64,000 bases of DNA, from contig QCIQ01000007.1 in the NCBI GenBank assembly GCA_003216595.1, positions 1 to 64,000 on the forward strand, written 5' to 3'. How positions within the stretch are numbered: position 1 is the stretch's first letter; each line of letters begins with the position of its first letter. The position numbers and the translations under genes were made by a program. The notes beneath the pieces were generated by a model. That model did no database searches. It was given only the letters and a program-made list of their open reading frames with translations, and was not told the origin of the DNA. Positions 27,816 through 36,319 of this stretch are shown one piece after another. This DNA comes from Prochlorococcus sp. AG-402-M18. GTDB taxonomy: Bacteria; Cyanobacteriota; Cyanobacteriia; PCC-6307; Cyanobiaceae.

Positions 27816-28167
27816 AAATTCATAATATACATTATCGAAAGCTAGTTAAGCTATTTTATCTAGAAAGATAAGAAATAAAATCACAGTATTCTCACGGATG
27901 AGAAAGGTATGTAAGCACAAGAAAGTAGACGACTCTGAGGGTTAAATCTTCAACACCTAAAGTTCCAATCTTTGATAAGGAAAACAATACTAGTTCATTA
28001 AGTCAATAGCTAAGTTGCCTAGCTAATATCCTTTACGTTTTACAGGGATGTCAACTACCTGCACGTTGCCTAAAAAGGTTTTGCAAACACCTTTTTGACA
28101 CTCAACTAGAGCTAGCGAAATTGCTCTTCATAGCAATTTCTATCTCTCGCTTAAAGGTTCATCATAT
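27816..28167. other. intergenic region with two hairpins
   Basis: 352 bp upstream of the metzincin-like gene. It contains the terminator at 28072-28096 and a second perfect hairpin at 28117-28140 (GAAATTGCT/AGCAATTTC). No further ORF or promoter is convincing. Confidence 0.5.
28072..28096. terminator. hairpin terminator
   Basis: Perfect 8-bp stem AAAAAGGT/ACCTTTTT with a 9-nt loop, T-rich in both directions. It lies downstream of the uncertain 28168-28506 frame and upstream of the 565-aa gene, so it would insulate the latter. Confidence 0.6.
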
Positions 28168-28506
28168 TTAGTTCAATGACCTACCAAAATGCCTCTTTAA
28201 ATTTTTGCACGCAGCTAATAAACATAATGTTGCATTGAGTGAGAAGACTTTGCATGAAATAGAAATGCAGTTCATGAATAAATAAGACTTCAGGCTTAGA
28301 TATATATAGCTGATGAACGATGCATAAAGGATATTAGGCAGAGAAGAGGTTATTGACTTGATCCAAGTATCAGAGTTGATCTGGAAAAAAAATGAGTGCT
28401 TAGATAGTTTTTTTGAATTCTTGTTTTCACAAGAACTCTTTGCAGAGTCAATTATTTTGACTATCTCGTTATAAGGACCACCAGTTTGATCTTGTAGTAG
28501 TTGCAT
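28168..28506 (-). CDS. possible hypothetical protein, 112 aa
   Basis: Uncertain gene. The first 40 residues look protein-like and polar (IVKIIDSAKSSCENKNSKKL), the rest is hydrophobic with scattered cysteines and ends in basic residues. AGGA lies 7-8 bp before the ATG. A terminator follows its stop. No homology recognised; a decayed gene is also possible. Confidence 0.35.
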   Translation of the reverse strand: MQLLQDQTGGPYNEIVKIIDSAKSSCENKNSKKLSKHSFFFQINSDTWIKSITSSLPNILYASFISYIYLSLKSYLFMNCISISCKVFSLNATLCLLAACKNLKRHFGRSLN

Positions 28507-28777
28507 TGAGAATTCCTATCTTTCCAAATTTCTCTGATCTCAATTAATTCTTCATCAATGAAGTGGAAGTGGTTCATTTTTCTTGATTTCTTTAACTATC
28601 AACAGAAAAGAGGAATGCTAAAAAGCAGCAATTCATATTTTTATAAATTACTTTTATTAGGACTCATTTATTTATAAATAGTTTCTATGACTATGAAGTT
28701 GTAGTAGTTAACCGAACATTGAAACCTCACGGTTGGTAATTAGGTAATAGACCAGTAGGCAAACTCTTAAACTAGTT

Positions 28778-28952
28778 ATGAAAAAATATTATTCCCTTCA
28801 TACTTTTTTCGGCAACTACTCTACACACAGTTCTTGGTATTTCACCAGTTATGTCAATGGGTTGTGGCTCACAATCAGAAAAAGCTGCAGTTATCGGTGA
28901 AGAAGGCGATAAAGATTGTAAAGAGAAAATTTCAGCATCTATAATTAACTAA
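28778..28952 (+). pseudogene. frameshifted small secreted protein
   Basis: The ATG at 28778 opens a frame that stops early, but the frame one base over, entered if the A6 run at 28781-28786 had five As, would encode a 57-residue protein: MKN-IIPFILFSATT as a signal-like hydrophobic start, a GISPVMSMGCGS cleavage or lipobox-like region, then EEGDKDCKEKISAS. A TGA precedes that frame just after the ATG, so no alternative start rescues it. One extra A explains everything; sequencing error cannot be excluded. Confidence 0.5.
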
Positions 28953-29130
28953 ACCACATCAAAAGCATATTCGAGAATTTTTCTGAATCGGTTTTTAAGC
29001 TTCTGTACGAGGTGAATTATGGGGGATAAATTTAGAACAAATTAATTTGAATCAACTAGAAATCGACCTGAATTCTTCTGTAAATAGATATCTATCGTTT
29101 TCACTTTATTTGTATAACAGTGATCTGGGA

Positions 29131-29275
29131 CAGCTTGTTTGATGTTCTACTGCATGCGATTACTTAATATGCATATAGTTATATCTGTTTAAAGATAGGA
29201 ATATGCTTACTCTTTAGATAGCTCAAAAGTAGTAATGTAAGGGGGGAAATACGTGGTGGTTGTGAATTAAAAAGA
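29131..29275 (-). repeat. dispersed 3'-flank repeat, copy D
   Basis: Diverged copy: cagcttgttt..gttctac, gcatatagttatatctgttta, ctttagatagct, then ggggggaaatacgtggtggt. It is again directly at the 3' end of a minus-strand gene, but that gene (29267-29857) is not a DUF4214 gene. Confidence 0.6.
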
Positions 29276-29857
29276 GAAAAAATCGTCAGTTTTGCTTGCT
29301 TTGAACTGGTGAAAATTATTGTTTGTTGAACTCTTAATAGTTGATAATAATGGATCTACATAGTTGATCTTTTTTATTTTATTTTGAGTTTGATCTAATG
29401 ATTTTAATTTAACCATTGATACAAAAGTCTTTGACGATTTATTTGTGGACTTGATATCGACTTGACTGGTGTTTACTTCTTGATATGAATTTTGCATAGC
29501 TTGGATCCCTAGAAGACTTGCTCCTCCAATAGCGACAACTGCTATGCTCCTCATCCCCAATAATTTTGAAGGTGGTAAGAAATTTAGCTTTTTAATGCTT
29601 GGTTTCTTTACTATGTTTTGATGCACTGTTGTTGACTCAAGAATTAATTGATCTTCTAGTTTTTCTTTGAATATTTCAAGATTTGAATTATCGCCTACTT
29701 TTTCAACAAATTGATTGGTTTGCGTGTTGAGGGTCTTGTGAAAAAAATAACCTATTAATGCAAAGATAATTAATAGGGAGAGCATGAATATTGCATCTGT
29801 AGGAATTGAAATTGTATTAACGTCGGTCAACTCAAGTTCAGTGATTGCAAGAGACAT
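29267..29857 (-). CDS. hypothetical membrane protein, 196 aa
   Basis: One hydrophobic helix at about 23-42 (IFMLSLLIIFALIGYFF), a charged linker, and a shorter second one at about 105-120 (IAVVAIGGASLLGI), followed by a Ser/Thr/Asn/Lys-rich tail that is probably exposed. The first 20 residues are acidic. No family was recognised. The tail overlaps flank-repeat copy D, so the 3' end of the gene may have been replaced by recombination. Confidence 0.55.
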   Translation of the reverse strand: MSLAITELELTDVNTISIPTDAIFMLSLLIIFALIGYFFHKTLNTQTNQFVEKVGDNSNLEIFKEKLEDQLILESTTVHQNIVKKPSIKKLNFLPPSKLLGMRSIAVVAIGGASLLGIQAMQNSYQEVNTSQVDIKSTNKSSKTFVSMVKLKSLDQTQNKIKKINYVDPLLSTIKSSTNNNFHQFKASKTDDFFSF

Positions 29858-30057
29858 TTAAAATCGATAACTCTATATATTAAAACCTCTCTAAAAGATA
29901 AGGCTAGATTTCTTTACTTATCTATTTAATTTTAATGCGTATTAATACCGACTATATTATTCGTTTTTGGAATATCATAAATATAGACTATCACTAAGAG
30001 GTTGCACCTATTTGATCACCCTAATTTTAGACGATGGCAACATTATGATTCAAATAA

Positions 30058-30231
30058 TTAGTTTGTTGCGATGATTTTAATTTGATTGCCAACATCACTT
30101 AATTTCATCAACTCCTTTTCATCCTTTTCTGTAAAAGTTTCGACTCTTCTCGCATAAACAGCATCTGCGTTTAAGTCTTCGATCACTTCGTAACCGAAGA
30201 ACTCCAGTAATTCCCTTGCTTGTTGAAACAT
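30058..30231 (-). CDS. small hypothetical protein, 57 aa
   Basis: Reads MFQQARELLEFFGYEVIEDL..., a compact soluble alpha-beta mini-protein ending in GNQIKIIATN. Balanced charge and no membrane segment. It overlaps the 3' end of the preceding frame (30183-30389) by 49 bp in another phase. No SD-like match was noted close to the start. Confidence 0.5.
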   Translation of the reverse strand: MFQQARELLEFFGYEVIEDLNADAVYARRVETFTEKDEKELMKLSDVGNQIKIIATN

Positions 30232-30389
30232 CGGTCACTCCACTCATAATTTTTATTCCCCTTCGCATTTTCATACTCATAGCACTCATAAAAATATTCA
30301 GTTCTATATCCCCCTACTAATGCAAACTTCTTTTGCGCTTCTTTTGGCAGTTTTTCATAAATGCTCCAACCAATTATCAAAACTGGCAC
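30183..30389 (-). CDS. small hypothetical protein, 68 aa
   Basis: Short hydrophobic N-terminus (MPVLIIGWSIYEKL), then an aromatic and charged part rich in Tyr and Glu (GYRTEYFYECYEYENAKG) with two Cys. Possibly a signal-anchored peptide. No family recognised. Either this or the overlapping 57-residue frame, or both, could be real. Confidence 0.4.
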   Translation of the reverse strand: MPVLIIGWSIYEKLPKEAQKKFALVGGYRTEYFYECYEYENAKGNKNYEWSDRCFNKQGNYWSSSVTK

Positions 30390-30469
30390 TTGACTGCATC
30401 CTCAACTTTTTTATTCCACTCATGAAAACTTGAACTGCCTTCGGGTGAAGGTTGTTCTCTAATCCCTTT

Positions 30470-30613
30470 TCATTTTTTCCATCTGGTATATAAAATGCCA
30501 ATCGACCAACTATCAGTTGATGACTTTGTACCATTCTTCAGTAGGCTCTCTTTCTTCTGATTGAACATTGCTGAGTCAAAAAGTTCTTGTTTCCAATCTA
30601 TGGTTTCAATCAT
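30470..30613 (-). CDS. small hypothetical protein, 47 aa
   Basis: Begins MIETIDWKQELFDSAMFNQK and ends GILYTRWKK. The start is well supported by AAGGAG placed 7 bp before the ATG. Soluble and basic at the end; a helix is likely at residues 5-28. Function unknown. Confidence 0.5.
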   Translation of the reverse strand: MIETIDWKQELFDSAMFNQKKESLLKNGTKSSTDSWSIGILYTRWKK

Positions 30614-30689
30614 TGATTTTCTCCTTAATTGATAATAGGTTTCTTCAGAGCGAAAAAAACACCCTTATAGTTATCTGGGATGATTTTAT

Positions 30690-30785
30690 CTATTTAGAAA
30701 TTGCCATCATGACTGGATGATCACTATCTGATGTGAAAGACAACTGCTTTGCTTTTTCATCTATGAAATGTGGAGAAATACTCAT
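30690..30785 (-). CDS. possible micro-protein, 31 aa
   Basis: MSISPHFIDEKAKQLSFTSD... begins 8 bp after the stop of the 48-residue gene at 30794 on the same strand, so it could be translated by coupling. No clear ribosome binding site. Very short, so low confidence. Confidence 0.3.
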   Translation of the reverse strand: MSISPHFIDEKAKQLSFTSDSDHPVMMAISK

Positions 30786-30793
30786 CTTGATAT

Positions 30794-30940
30794 CTAGTTT
30801 TTCATCAATACTTTTCTATTCACTACTCTGCAAAAGGGATTTCTTGATTTAGCAACCTGATCAGCATCCTCAAAGTTTTCTACATGAACTATTTCTTTGA
30901 TGACCATCCCTCCAACGAAACAAGAAACTTCAACTTTCAT
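30794..30940 (-). CDS. small hypothetical protein, 48 aa
   Basis: MKVEVSCFVGGMVIKEIVHV... followed by ENFEDADQVAKSRNPFCRV. The start at 30940 is chosen over an upstream ATG (30988) because AGGAGGAGG lies 5-6 bp before it, one of the best ribosome binding sites in the window. A small alpha-beta fold is likely (strand, strand, helix, strand), like short conserved Prochlorococcus proteins of unknown function. Confidence 0.65.
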   Translation of the reverse strand: MKVEVSCFVGGMVIKEIVHVENFEDADQVAKSRNPFCRVVNRKVLMKN

Positions 30941-31204
30941 TGTTGACCTCCTCCTATTGGGTATGAAGAATTTATCTTGAATTGACATATCTATGAAAAC
31001 CTATTCACCTTTCACAAGCAATAGAAATAGAATATTCAGTTAATAAGCATATTGCGTAAATTCTTTTTTGATATTCTTGCTTGATGCAAATAATTAGGAA
31101 ACTGTGATCATCTTGTGATCGTTTTTTGTATTTGAATGGTTTGTATCTGAGGAAACCCGCTCTTTCAGAATGATTGGAAGTTTGAATAAAAGAGTGTGAT
31201 TATT

Positions 31205-31423
31205 TTATGATTTGTCTAGGACCTTCACTTCATTTAGTTCTGGAAAAAGCATGTTGATATAAGCCATGATAATCACTACCAATGGAGGCATATTTGTTTT
31301 GTCTTCTTTTGTGAGTCTCTTGATTTCTGATAAGAAACCCTTAGCTTCTTGCTCGCTAATTTTGTATTCTGCATTCTTTTCTACTTGGTCAACGAGGGAT
31401 TGGATTTGATTGGCAGAATCCAT
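31205..31423 (-). CDS. small hypothetical protein, 72 aa
   Basis: An acidic helical protein (SLVDQVEKNAEYKISEQEAKG, then LSEIKRLTKED) with a hydrophobic C-terminal segment (PPLVVIIMAYINMLF) that could sit in or on a membrane. No recognised family. It stands alone with 260 bp to the next gene. Confidence 0.5.
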   Translation of the reverse strand: MDSANQIQSLVDQVEKNAEYKISEQEAKGFLSEIKRLTKEDKTNMPPLVVIIMAYINMLFPELNEVKVLDKS

Positions 31424-31988
31424 TAAATAATGTAGTGTTCTATGCCAATAAAACGAATGAGATATTTGACTACAAGGATAGATTAAGAAAACTTATCATC
31501 TTTTGTATTCAGAGCTAAGCCTCCTTGTGGATATTGTTATTTAGTTGTTGCTCTTGGTTAGGCATAGTGGTGTTTCCTTTGGGTTCTCTTCAAACTTCAA
31601 AAGATTCAGTGGAAAAAGGGATCTTTTTTCTTTAATCACTTTATTTATTTGCCAGAGGTTAAACAATCCTAAAGAATATGGAGTGAGAGGAATAAATTAT
31701 TAGCTAAATAATTGGGCAAGGGGTCTTCATATCAACTTGAGGATGAATAGATTTTCACAACTTAGGTTAAAGTTTTTGAATTAATTTATTGAACACAAGT
31801 TAGGTAGAGCAAAGATATTGAGGAATTAATAGCTGATTCAATGACCGGTCTGACGATCCGAACGGAAAGACTTTATTAGTTTGATCAATTAGCTATTAGC
31901 TCAGAGACTAATGGAATGAGGTCTGAGACTCGCTGATGTCTTGAAATTAGTGATTAATATAAAATAATCACTAATTAGGAGGAGGAAT
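31424..31988. other. long intergenic region
   Basis: 565 bp with no convincing gene. A 16-codon minus-strand frame near 31564-31514 (MPNQEQQLNNN) has an AAAGGAAA upstream but is too short to call. No strong hairpin was found. Confidence 0.4.
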
Positions 31989-32198
31989 TTATGCAGCAAA
32001 TGTCTCAATATCTAGTAGTTTAGCGATATCACTATCTACAGCATCTCCTTCTTCTTTACGTTTTACAAATTTATCAAAGTCAATTACATTGTAATTTTTT
32101 CGCTTAAGTTCAGCACTTTTATTTAAGTAATCCAGTGAGACTAGAAATACAGGAATAACGCAGAATGGAATAACTAAGATGTAGAATTCAACAGCCAT
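31989..32198 (-). CDS. small membrane protein, 69 aa
   Basis: One N-terminal membrane helix (about 4-22, FYILVIPFCVIPVFLVSL) and a charged cytoplasmic tail (KSAELKRKNYNVIDFDKFVKRKEEGD) ending acidic. Layout like many single-span picocyanobacterial proteins. Unknown function. Confidence 0.55.
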   Translation of the reverse strand: MAVEFYILVIPFCVIPVFLVSLDYLNKSAELKRKNYNVIDFDKFVKRKEEGDAVDSDIAKLLDIETFAA

Positions 32199-32392
32199 TT
32201 GAATTTATATTTATAAAGTAAACTTTACTTAGGTAGTCAATGATTGCAATAGGGGTGCTAGCAATTTGCTGCTTTCCTAATACGTTATTAGTTTTAAGAA
32301 ATGAGATGATTTTTGTAGTTATTAATGTGTAGGTGAGTTGTCTGCAACAGAAACCAAACTAAGTGTTGAGTTGATTATTGGTTTTGAGCCTT

Positions 32393-32539
32393 TTAGGCAG
32401 CTTGATCTTCGTGTCGAACATACCTATATCGCATTACATCTATTACTTTATCCTTTGTGCTCCAGCTTCTAATCTGATCCCTGATGGTTAGTAGCTGTGA
32501 TTCAGTAAGTTTAAGACGTGCTTTTTCAAGATGTGTCAT
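32393..32539 (-). CDS. small hypothetical protein, 48 aa
   Basis: MTHLEKARLKLTESQLLTIRDQ and so on to YRYVRHEDQAA: a highly helical, basic protein probably forming one or two helices. No family recognised. The frame is clean but a ribosome binding site is not obvious. Confidence 0.45.
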   Translation of the reverse strand: MTHLEKARLKLTESQLLTIRDQIRSWSTKDKVIDVMRYRYVRHEDQAA

Positions 32540-32795
32540 TTAGTCAAATACTTGTGGCAGTGATGATGATGATTTGCAAGCAGAACAAACAGCAAAGGAT
32601 AACCATGTAGCCTCAACATTATGGTTGTATGAATCGATTCTCACATGTCTATACAGCTTGTCAATTCCCTTCATAAACTAAACAACAACGTTCACGCACA
32701 TTATAAATTATCCATAATACTATCAGTTCTTTCGTCTTACTCTTCTGAGTACACGTACGATCTTGCTTCAAGTTTTTCTTTCAAGCAATCTATAA

Positions 32796-33131
32796 TTATG
32801 CAACTTTTGAATCTTCTTTGTCATGTAATTCTTTCTTGACTTTGGAATATTTTCTGCCAATTTTATATTGCCTATGGAATAAGTTTAACTGGTTACTATC
32901 ATCATTTGTAGCCTTCATTTCTATCTCTGCCATTGGTTTAGTCATTTGACTCCATATGAAAAGCATCGCAAGTGCAGACATAAGTAATGGAAGATATGCT
33001 TTAATTACACTAACGACTACTAGAGTAGTTATAAAGCAAAGAGAAAAGAGCATCCATTTATGAATTCTACTTTCTGATAGCTGTTTCTTTTTTGATTTTG
33101 AAGAAGGAATAATTGGCAGATTAGGAGTCAT
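32796..33131 (-). CDS. hypothetical membrane protein, 111 aa
   Basis: Basic N-terminus (SSKSKKKQLSESRIHK), two adjacent membrane helices (about 27-62, WMLFSLCFITTLVVVSVI and PLLMSALAMLFIW), and a Lys-rich cytoplasmic tail. Probably a two-span inner-membrane protein with both ends inside. Unknown family. Confidence 0.5.
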   Translation of the reverse strand: MTPNLPIIPSSKSKKKQLSESRIHKWMLFSLCFITTLVVVSVIKAYLPLLMSALAMLFIWSQMTKPMAEIEMKATNDDSNQLNLFHRQYKIGRKYSKVKKELHDKEDSKVA

Positions 33132-33493
33132 TCGTTACTGAATTGTAGGTGTATTGGATTAGAGGATGTAGTAATTTTCTTATCTGCTGTAAAAATATTT
33201 TTTTTCAATCAGCTTTATCGGATAGATATTTTTCGAGTCGATTTACATAGCTTAAAATCTTTGGACCGCTTTGATATCGGAGATACGGTGTTTGATAATG
33301 ACACAGAGATTCTATTTTAACTAGATAATTTTTAACAAATTCAATCAAGTTTGTAAATGTTTCTGAATGAATCGCCCATAGTTTTTAGTAGTTTGCTTGT
33401 TTTTCTATACGCTTCATTAGCAGTAATGTTTTTTTATTTATTTGTTGCTAAAAAATTTGCGTAGGTATAGGAGAGATCATTAAATTAAATTAA
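33132..33493. other. intergenic region, nothing recognised
   Basis: 362 bp of AT-rich sequence between two minus-strand genes. No intact small frame, hairpin or repeat that I would report. Confidence 0.4.
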
Positions 33494-34024
33494 TTATTTA
33501 ATTTTGCATTTTAATTCTGCTAGCGCTTCATTAGGAAGGCCAAGGAAAATATCTAAAATTTTATTATTACTTTTAGGGATCATGGAAATACCAACCAGCT
33601 TTACTGTGCCATCCTTTTGAAGAACAAGACCTTCTCTTTCATGTAATTTACTTTTTACTTTTCCTGTTTTGAGCAAGGTCTGAACTATTAATTCAGGAAA
33701 TTTGAGCATAGCTCCAATACTAAAAAGGAATTTGGATTTAAATTTTAATAACACTTCTCCAGACTTCTTATCAATAGTTCCTTCTAGTTGATCCATAGAC
33801 ATTTTGATCTTAAAACCTGGAGGTAATGGAAGAGATAAAAATCTTGTTGTTTTTGAAGTAAGAGGAGGAATGGCAAATGTTTTAGATGAAAAGCTTATAT
33901 GTAGAAGATTATCATTCTTATTTGGAAGTATTGTCGCCTTGCCTCCCCCCCCATAGGCATTGTAGATAAATGGCGGGTATTTACCAATTTTTAATAGACA
34001 TCCATCTAAACTTCTTAGCTGCAT
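33494..34024 (-). CDS. conserved cyanobacterial protein, 176 aa
   Basis: Soluble beta-rich protein. The motif YPPFIYNAYGGGGKATILPN (about 16-35) and the later LEGTIDKKSGEVLLKFKSKF look conserved and suggest a lipocalin-like or other beta fold; no catalytic residues can be named. Plants and cyanobacteria have proteins of similar appearance, but this is a weak memory-based comparison. It is a single gene. More likely native than most of its neighbours because of its ordinary length and composition. Confidence 0.65.
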   Translation of the reverse strand: MQLRSLDGCLLKIGKYPPFIYNAYGGGGKATILPNKNDNLLHISFSSKTFAIPPLTSKTTRFLSLPLPPGFKIKMSMDQLEGTIDKKSGEVLLKFKSKFLFSIGAMLKFPELIVQTLLKTGKVKSKLHEREGLVLQKDGTVKLVGISMIPKSNNKILDIFLGLPNEALAELKCKIK

Positions 34025-34369
34025 CGGAAAAATTAATAGTTTTTTGACTATATCGTATTAGAAATCAATTATTTCTACAAAGGCAAAGATAGCTAATCTT
34101 ATTTATTTACAGTATTGTGTTAATAACGAGAGTAGTTAGTAATTAATTGATTTGTTTTAATTTAATTGCCTGTATAGATGGGAAATGCTTGTGATGACTT
34201 GTTTTTCTAGAATGTTAATTTGATTTTGAACCAACTCGTCATGTATTTTTCTTTTTTCTCTAAGGTTAGCGTTTAGGGTATAAGTTGAATTTTAAATTCA
34301 ATCATTATGTTCATTTGGTCATTCCACTTATTATTATGCACTTCAGATATTATAATAATGAATTAAATA
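34025..34369. other. intergenic region, divergent promoters
   Basis: 345 bp between divergent genes. AT-rich; no hairpin, repeat or ORF of note. Confidence 0.4.
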
Positions 34370-34687
34370 ATGCTATTGATGCCTGACAACTTAACTCCAG
34401 ATTGGTCCTCAGAATTTGAACACTATAAGAAACTTTCTAGAGAAGTAGATACCAAAGAAGATATAATTAATTTTTTTAATCAACATCAGAAAGCTTTTTA
34501 CCTTGATACTTTTTCTTCAAGCTGGGCTAATATGATGGAGGCATATGAGGCTAAAGAGAGATTAAGTTCAGATCAATTAAACAACCTTGAAGAAATGCAA
34601 TGGCAAGAAATGCCTGAATCATTGAAATTATTTGCTTATGATTTTTGTATTAAGAATGGATTTTGTTTTACTGGAACATCTAGTTAA
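34370..34687 (+). CDS. hypothetical acidic protein, 105 aa
   Basis: Soluble, helical and acidic (EFEHYKKLSREVDTKEDI, YEAKERLSSDQLNNLEEM). A second ATG three codons on (MPDNLTPDW, 34379) may be the real start. The C-terminus is Cys/Phe-rich. Unknown family and no operon partner. Confidence 0.55.
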   Translation: MLLMPDNLTPDWSSEFEHYKKLSREVDTKEDIINFFNQHQKAFYLDTFSSSWANMMEAYEAKERLSSDQLNNLEEMQWQEMPESLKLFAYDFCIKNGFCFTGTSS

Positions 34688-35128
34688 TCTGATAATAATT
34701 TATTTAGTATATAAAATACTTTATTCAAGATTAAATATAATTAATATTTTAAAGGTTTTATTTATTCTTGATGATATTTGGACATCACTCAAGATTAGAT
34801 ATCAATATCACTTTATCTTTTAGTCTTTCTCGATTGGCAAGCCATGATTTAAAGTTCTCATTCTCTACTTTTTCTCTCCACTCTTTAGATAATTTGATTT
34901 GGATGGTTTAGGAGGCGTAGAGAGAGCTATGAATAGTTCAATCAGATTGGTTGAATTGTTGAGCCGGAGTAGATTATAATAAAACTTTATTAATGATACT
35001 CTTATTGATCAAATAATATTGGAAATCAATAAAATATTTTGGATTTATCAAAATTTCAAAGAATATATGTTTTGTTCCTTGCTTTATTTATGAGTAGTAG
35101 ATATACATGATTTATATTTTGTTTTACT
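34688..35128. other. intergenic region with possible gene remnant
   Basis: 441 bp. On the minus strand 34785-34908 there is a protein-like frame (KEWREKVENENFKSWLANRE) with a stop just upstream and no standard start codon, so it may be a gene remnant. Nothing else was recognised. Confidence 0.4.
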
Positions 35129-35401
35129 ATGATTACAGTTGTTTTTCTTCTTGCTCTAGGACTGGCTGCTTGGACTTTCTCAACATTAATGAGTAAAGGG
35201 AAGCATCAAGATGAGATTACTAAAGAACTAGGAAATATTTTCGAGAGTTTAAAGTTGCTAACTTTTTCAATTACTGCTCTTGTAAAACTTTTGATGAAGG
35301 ATTCTATTGCTTCTGCTAAGGATGAGGACTTCCAACCTCTCAGTTCTAATGTTATTGATCTATTTAAGCTAGAAAAGAAAGAGAAAGAAGAAGCAGCTTG
35401 A
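35129..35401 (+). CDS. small membrane protein, 90 aa, paralogue of 22426 product
   Basis: N-terminal helix (VVFLLALGLAAWTFSTL), then KGKHQDEITKELGNIFESLK and a second hydrophobic amphipathic stretch, and a charged end KLEKKEKEEAA. Aligned with the product at 22426-22875, the helix, the E-L-x-N-[IL]-F-[ED]-S core and the acidic tail correspond. Unknown role; two copies in one accessory region suggest a small family. Confidence 0.6.
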   Translation: MITVVFLLALGLAAWTFSTLMSKGKHQDEITKELGNIFESLKLLTFSITALVKLLMKDSIASAKDEDFQPLSSNVIDLFKLEKKEKEEAA

Positions 35402-35475
35402 TTTTTGATTTGAATTGTCCTAAATATTTACTTCCTCTATTGATAAAGCTTTACTTTATTGTTTTAGTTTAATTA

Positions 35476-35778
35476 CTAGCTTCTTCTAATCCACGAAGGT
35501 GCTCCTGAGAACCATTCTCCTAAATCATCGTGATCAGGATTGTAAGTTGAATTGGGTTCAATTGAACTTAGATCAAGATCATTTAGTAAATCATCTATTG
35601 GATTGGAAATAGATTGATTTCGTTGAATACGTGTTGCTTTCCTAAGCCAAATCGATACGTTTTGATTATTTTTTGCATATTTATTGACATAAATCCTTTC
35701 TTTAAGGGTTACTTGATTTCCCACTGACAGTCTAGTTAATATTTCTTGTATTCGAAGACGAGAGGATGTAGTTAGCAT
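35476..35778 (-). CDS. conserved hypothetical protein, 100 aa
   Basis: A basic helical N-terminal half (RLRIQEILTRLSVGNQVTLKERIYVNKYA) and an acidic Pro/Asp-rich end (NPDHDDLGEWFSGAPSWIRRS). It resembles short conserved proteins of Prochlorococcus and Synechococcus, and I would expect homologues there, but cannot name it. No membrane segment. Confidence 0.65.
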   Translation of the reverse strand: MLTTSSRLRIQEILTRLSVGNQVTLKERIYVNKYAKNNQNVSIWLRKATRIQRNQSISNPIDDLLNDLDLSSIEPNSTYNPDHDDLGEWFSGAPSWIRRS

Positions 35779-35888
35779 AATTAACTATCTATTTTTTTCT
35801 TTCTAGCTTGGAATCCGTGAAGTGCAAGTTGAGTTGATTGAAATTTAGCAAAATTTTTTTAATTAGTTATCTCAGAGATATTCATTAT

Positions 35889-36248
35889 CTAACTATTATG
35901 TGAAAATTTTTTTAAAGTCTCAATATCAATAATTTTTAAAGTGCTTTCTTCTGTTGCCTCAAGATCAATCAAAGGAGCCATTCCATCTTCAAATGCTTCC
36001 TTCCATCTAGGAGCACAAAGACACCAGTGATCGCCTTTCTTTAGGCCGGGAAATCCTATTTGAGGCGTAGAGAGATCATTACCTTGAGCTTTGCTGTAAG
36101 ACAGAAAATGATCGGTGATTACAGCACAAACAGTATGCATTCCTTGATCAGATATGTCTGTTCTACATGACCCATCGCGATACCATCCAGTCATAGGATT
36201 ACAACTGCAAGGTTTCAGTTCTGTACCTAAAACGTTTTTTGGCGACAT
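35889..36248 (-). CDS. DUF2237 family protein
   Basis: Matches the DUF2237 pattern along its length: LGTELKPCSCNPMTGWYRDG, CRTDISDQGMHTVCAVIT, FL, GNDLSTP, FPGLKKGDHWCLCAPRWKEA and ATEEST. Conserved cysteines (two near the start, one in HTVC, two in WCLC) may bind metal or be redox active. The biochemical role of the family is not established. It is divergent from the cyclophilin-DUF4214 gene over 71 bp. At 119 residues it is complete. Confidence 0.85.
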   Translation of the reverse strand: MSPKNVLGTELKPCSCNPMTGWYRDGSCRTDISDQGMHTVCAVITDHFLSYSKAQGNDLSTPQIGFPGLKKGDHWCLCAPRWKEAFEDGMAPLIDLEATEESTLKIIDIETLKKFSHNS

Positions 36249-36319
36249 GACTTGTTTATTCCTTATGGCTATAGTATGACTTGATCTAATTATTTCTCAA
36301 ATTATTCAAGGTACAAAAG

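Noticed and set aside
32645-32839. Plus-strand frame of 64 codons
   Set aside because: No ribosome binding site, overlaps the 3' end of the minus-strand 111-residue gene.
34632-34823. Plus-strand frame of 63 codons
   Set aside because: Overlaps the real 105-residue gene in another frame and is hydrophobic-random.
34785-34908. Minus-strand protein-like frame of about 39 codons
   Set aside because: Has no standard start and a stop directly upstream; listed only as a possible remnant.
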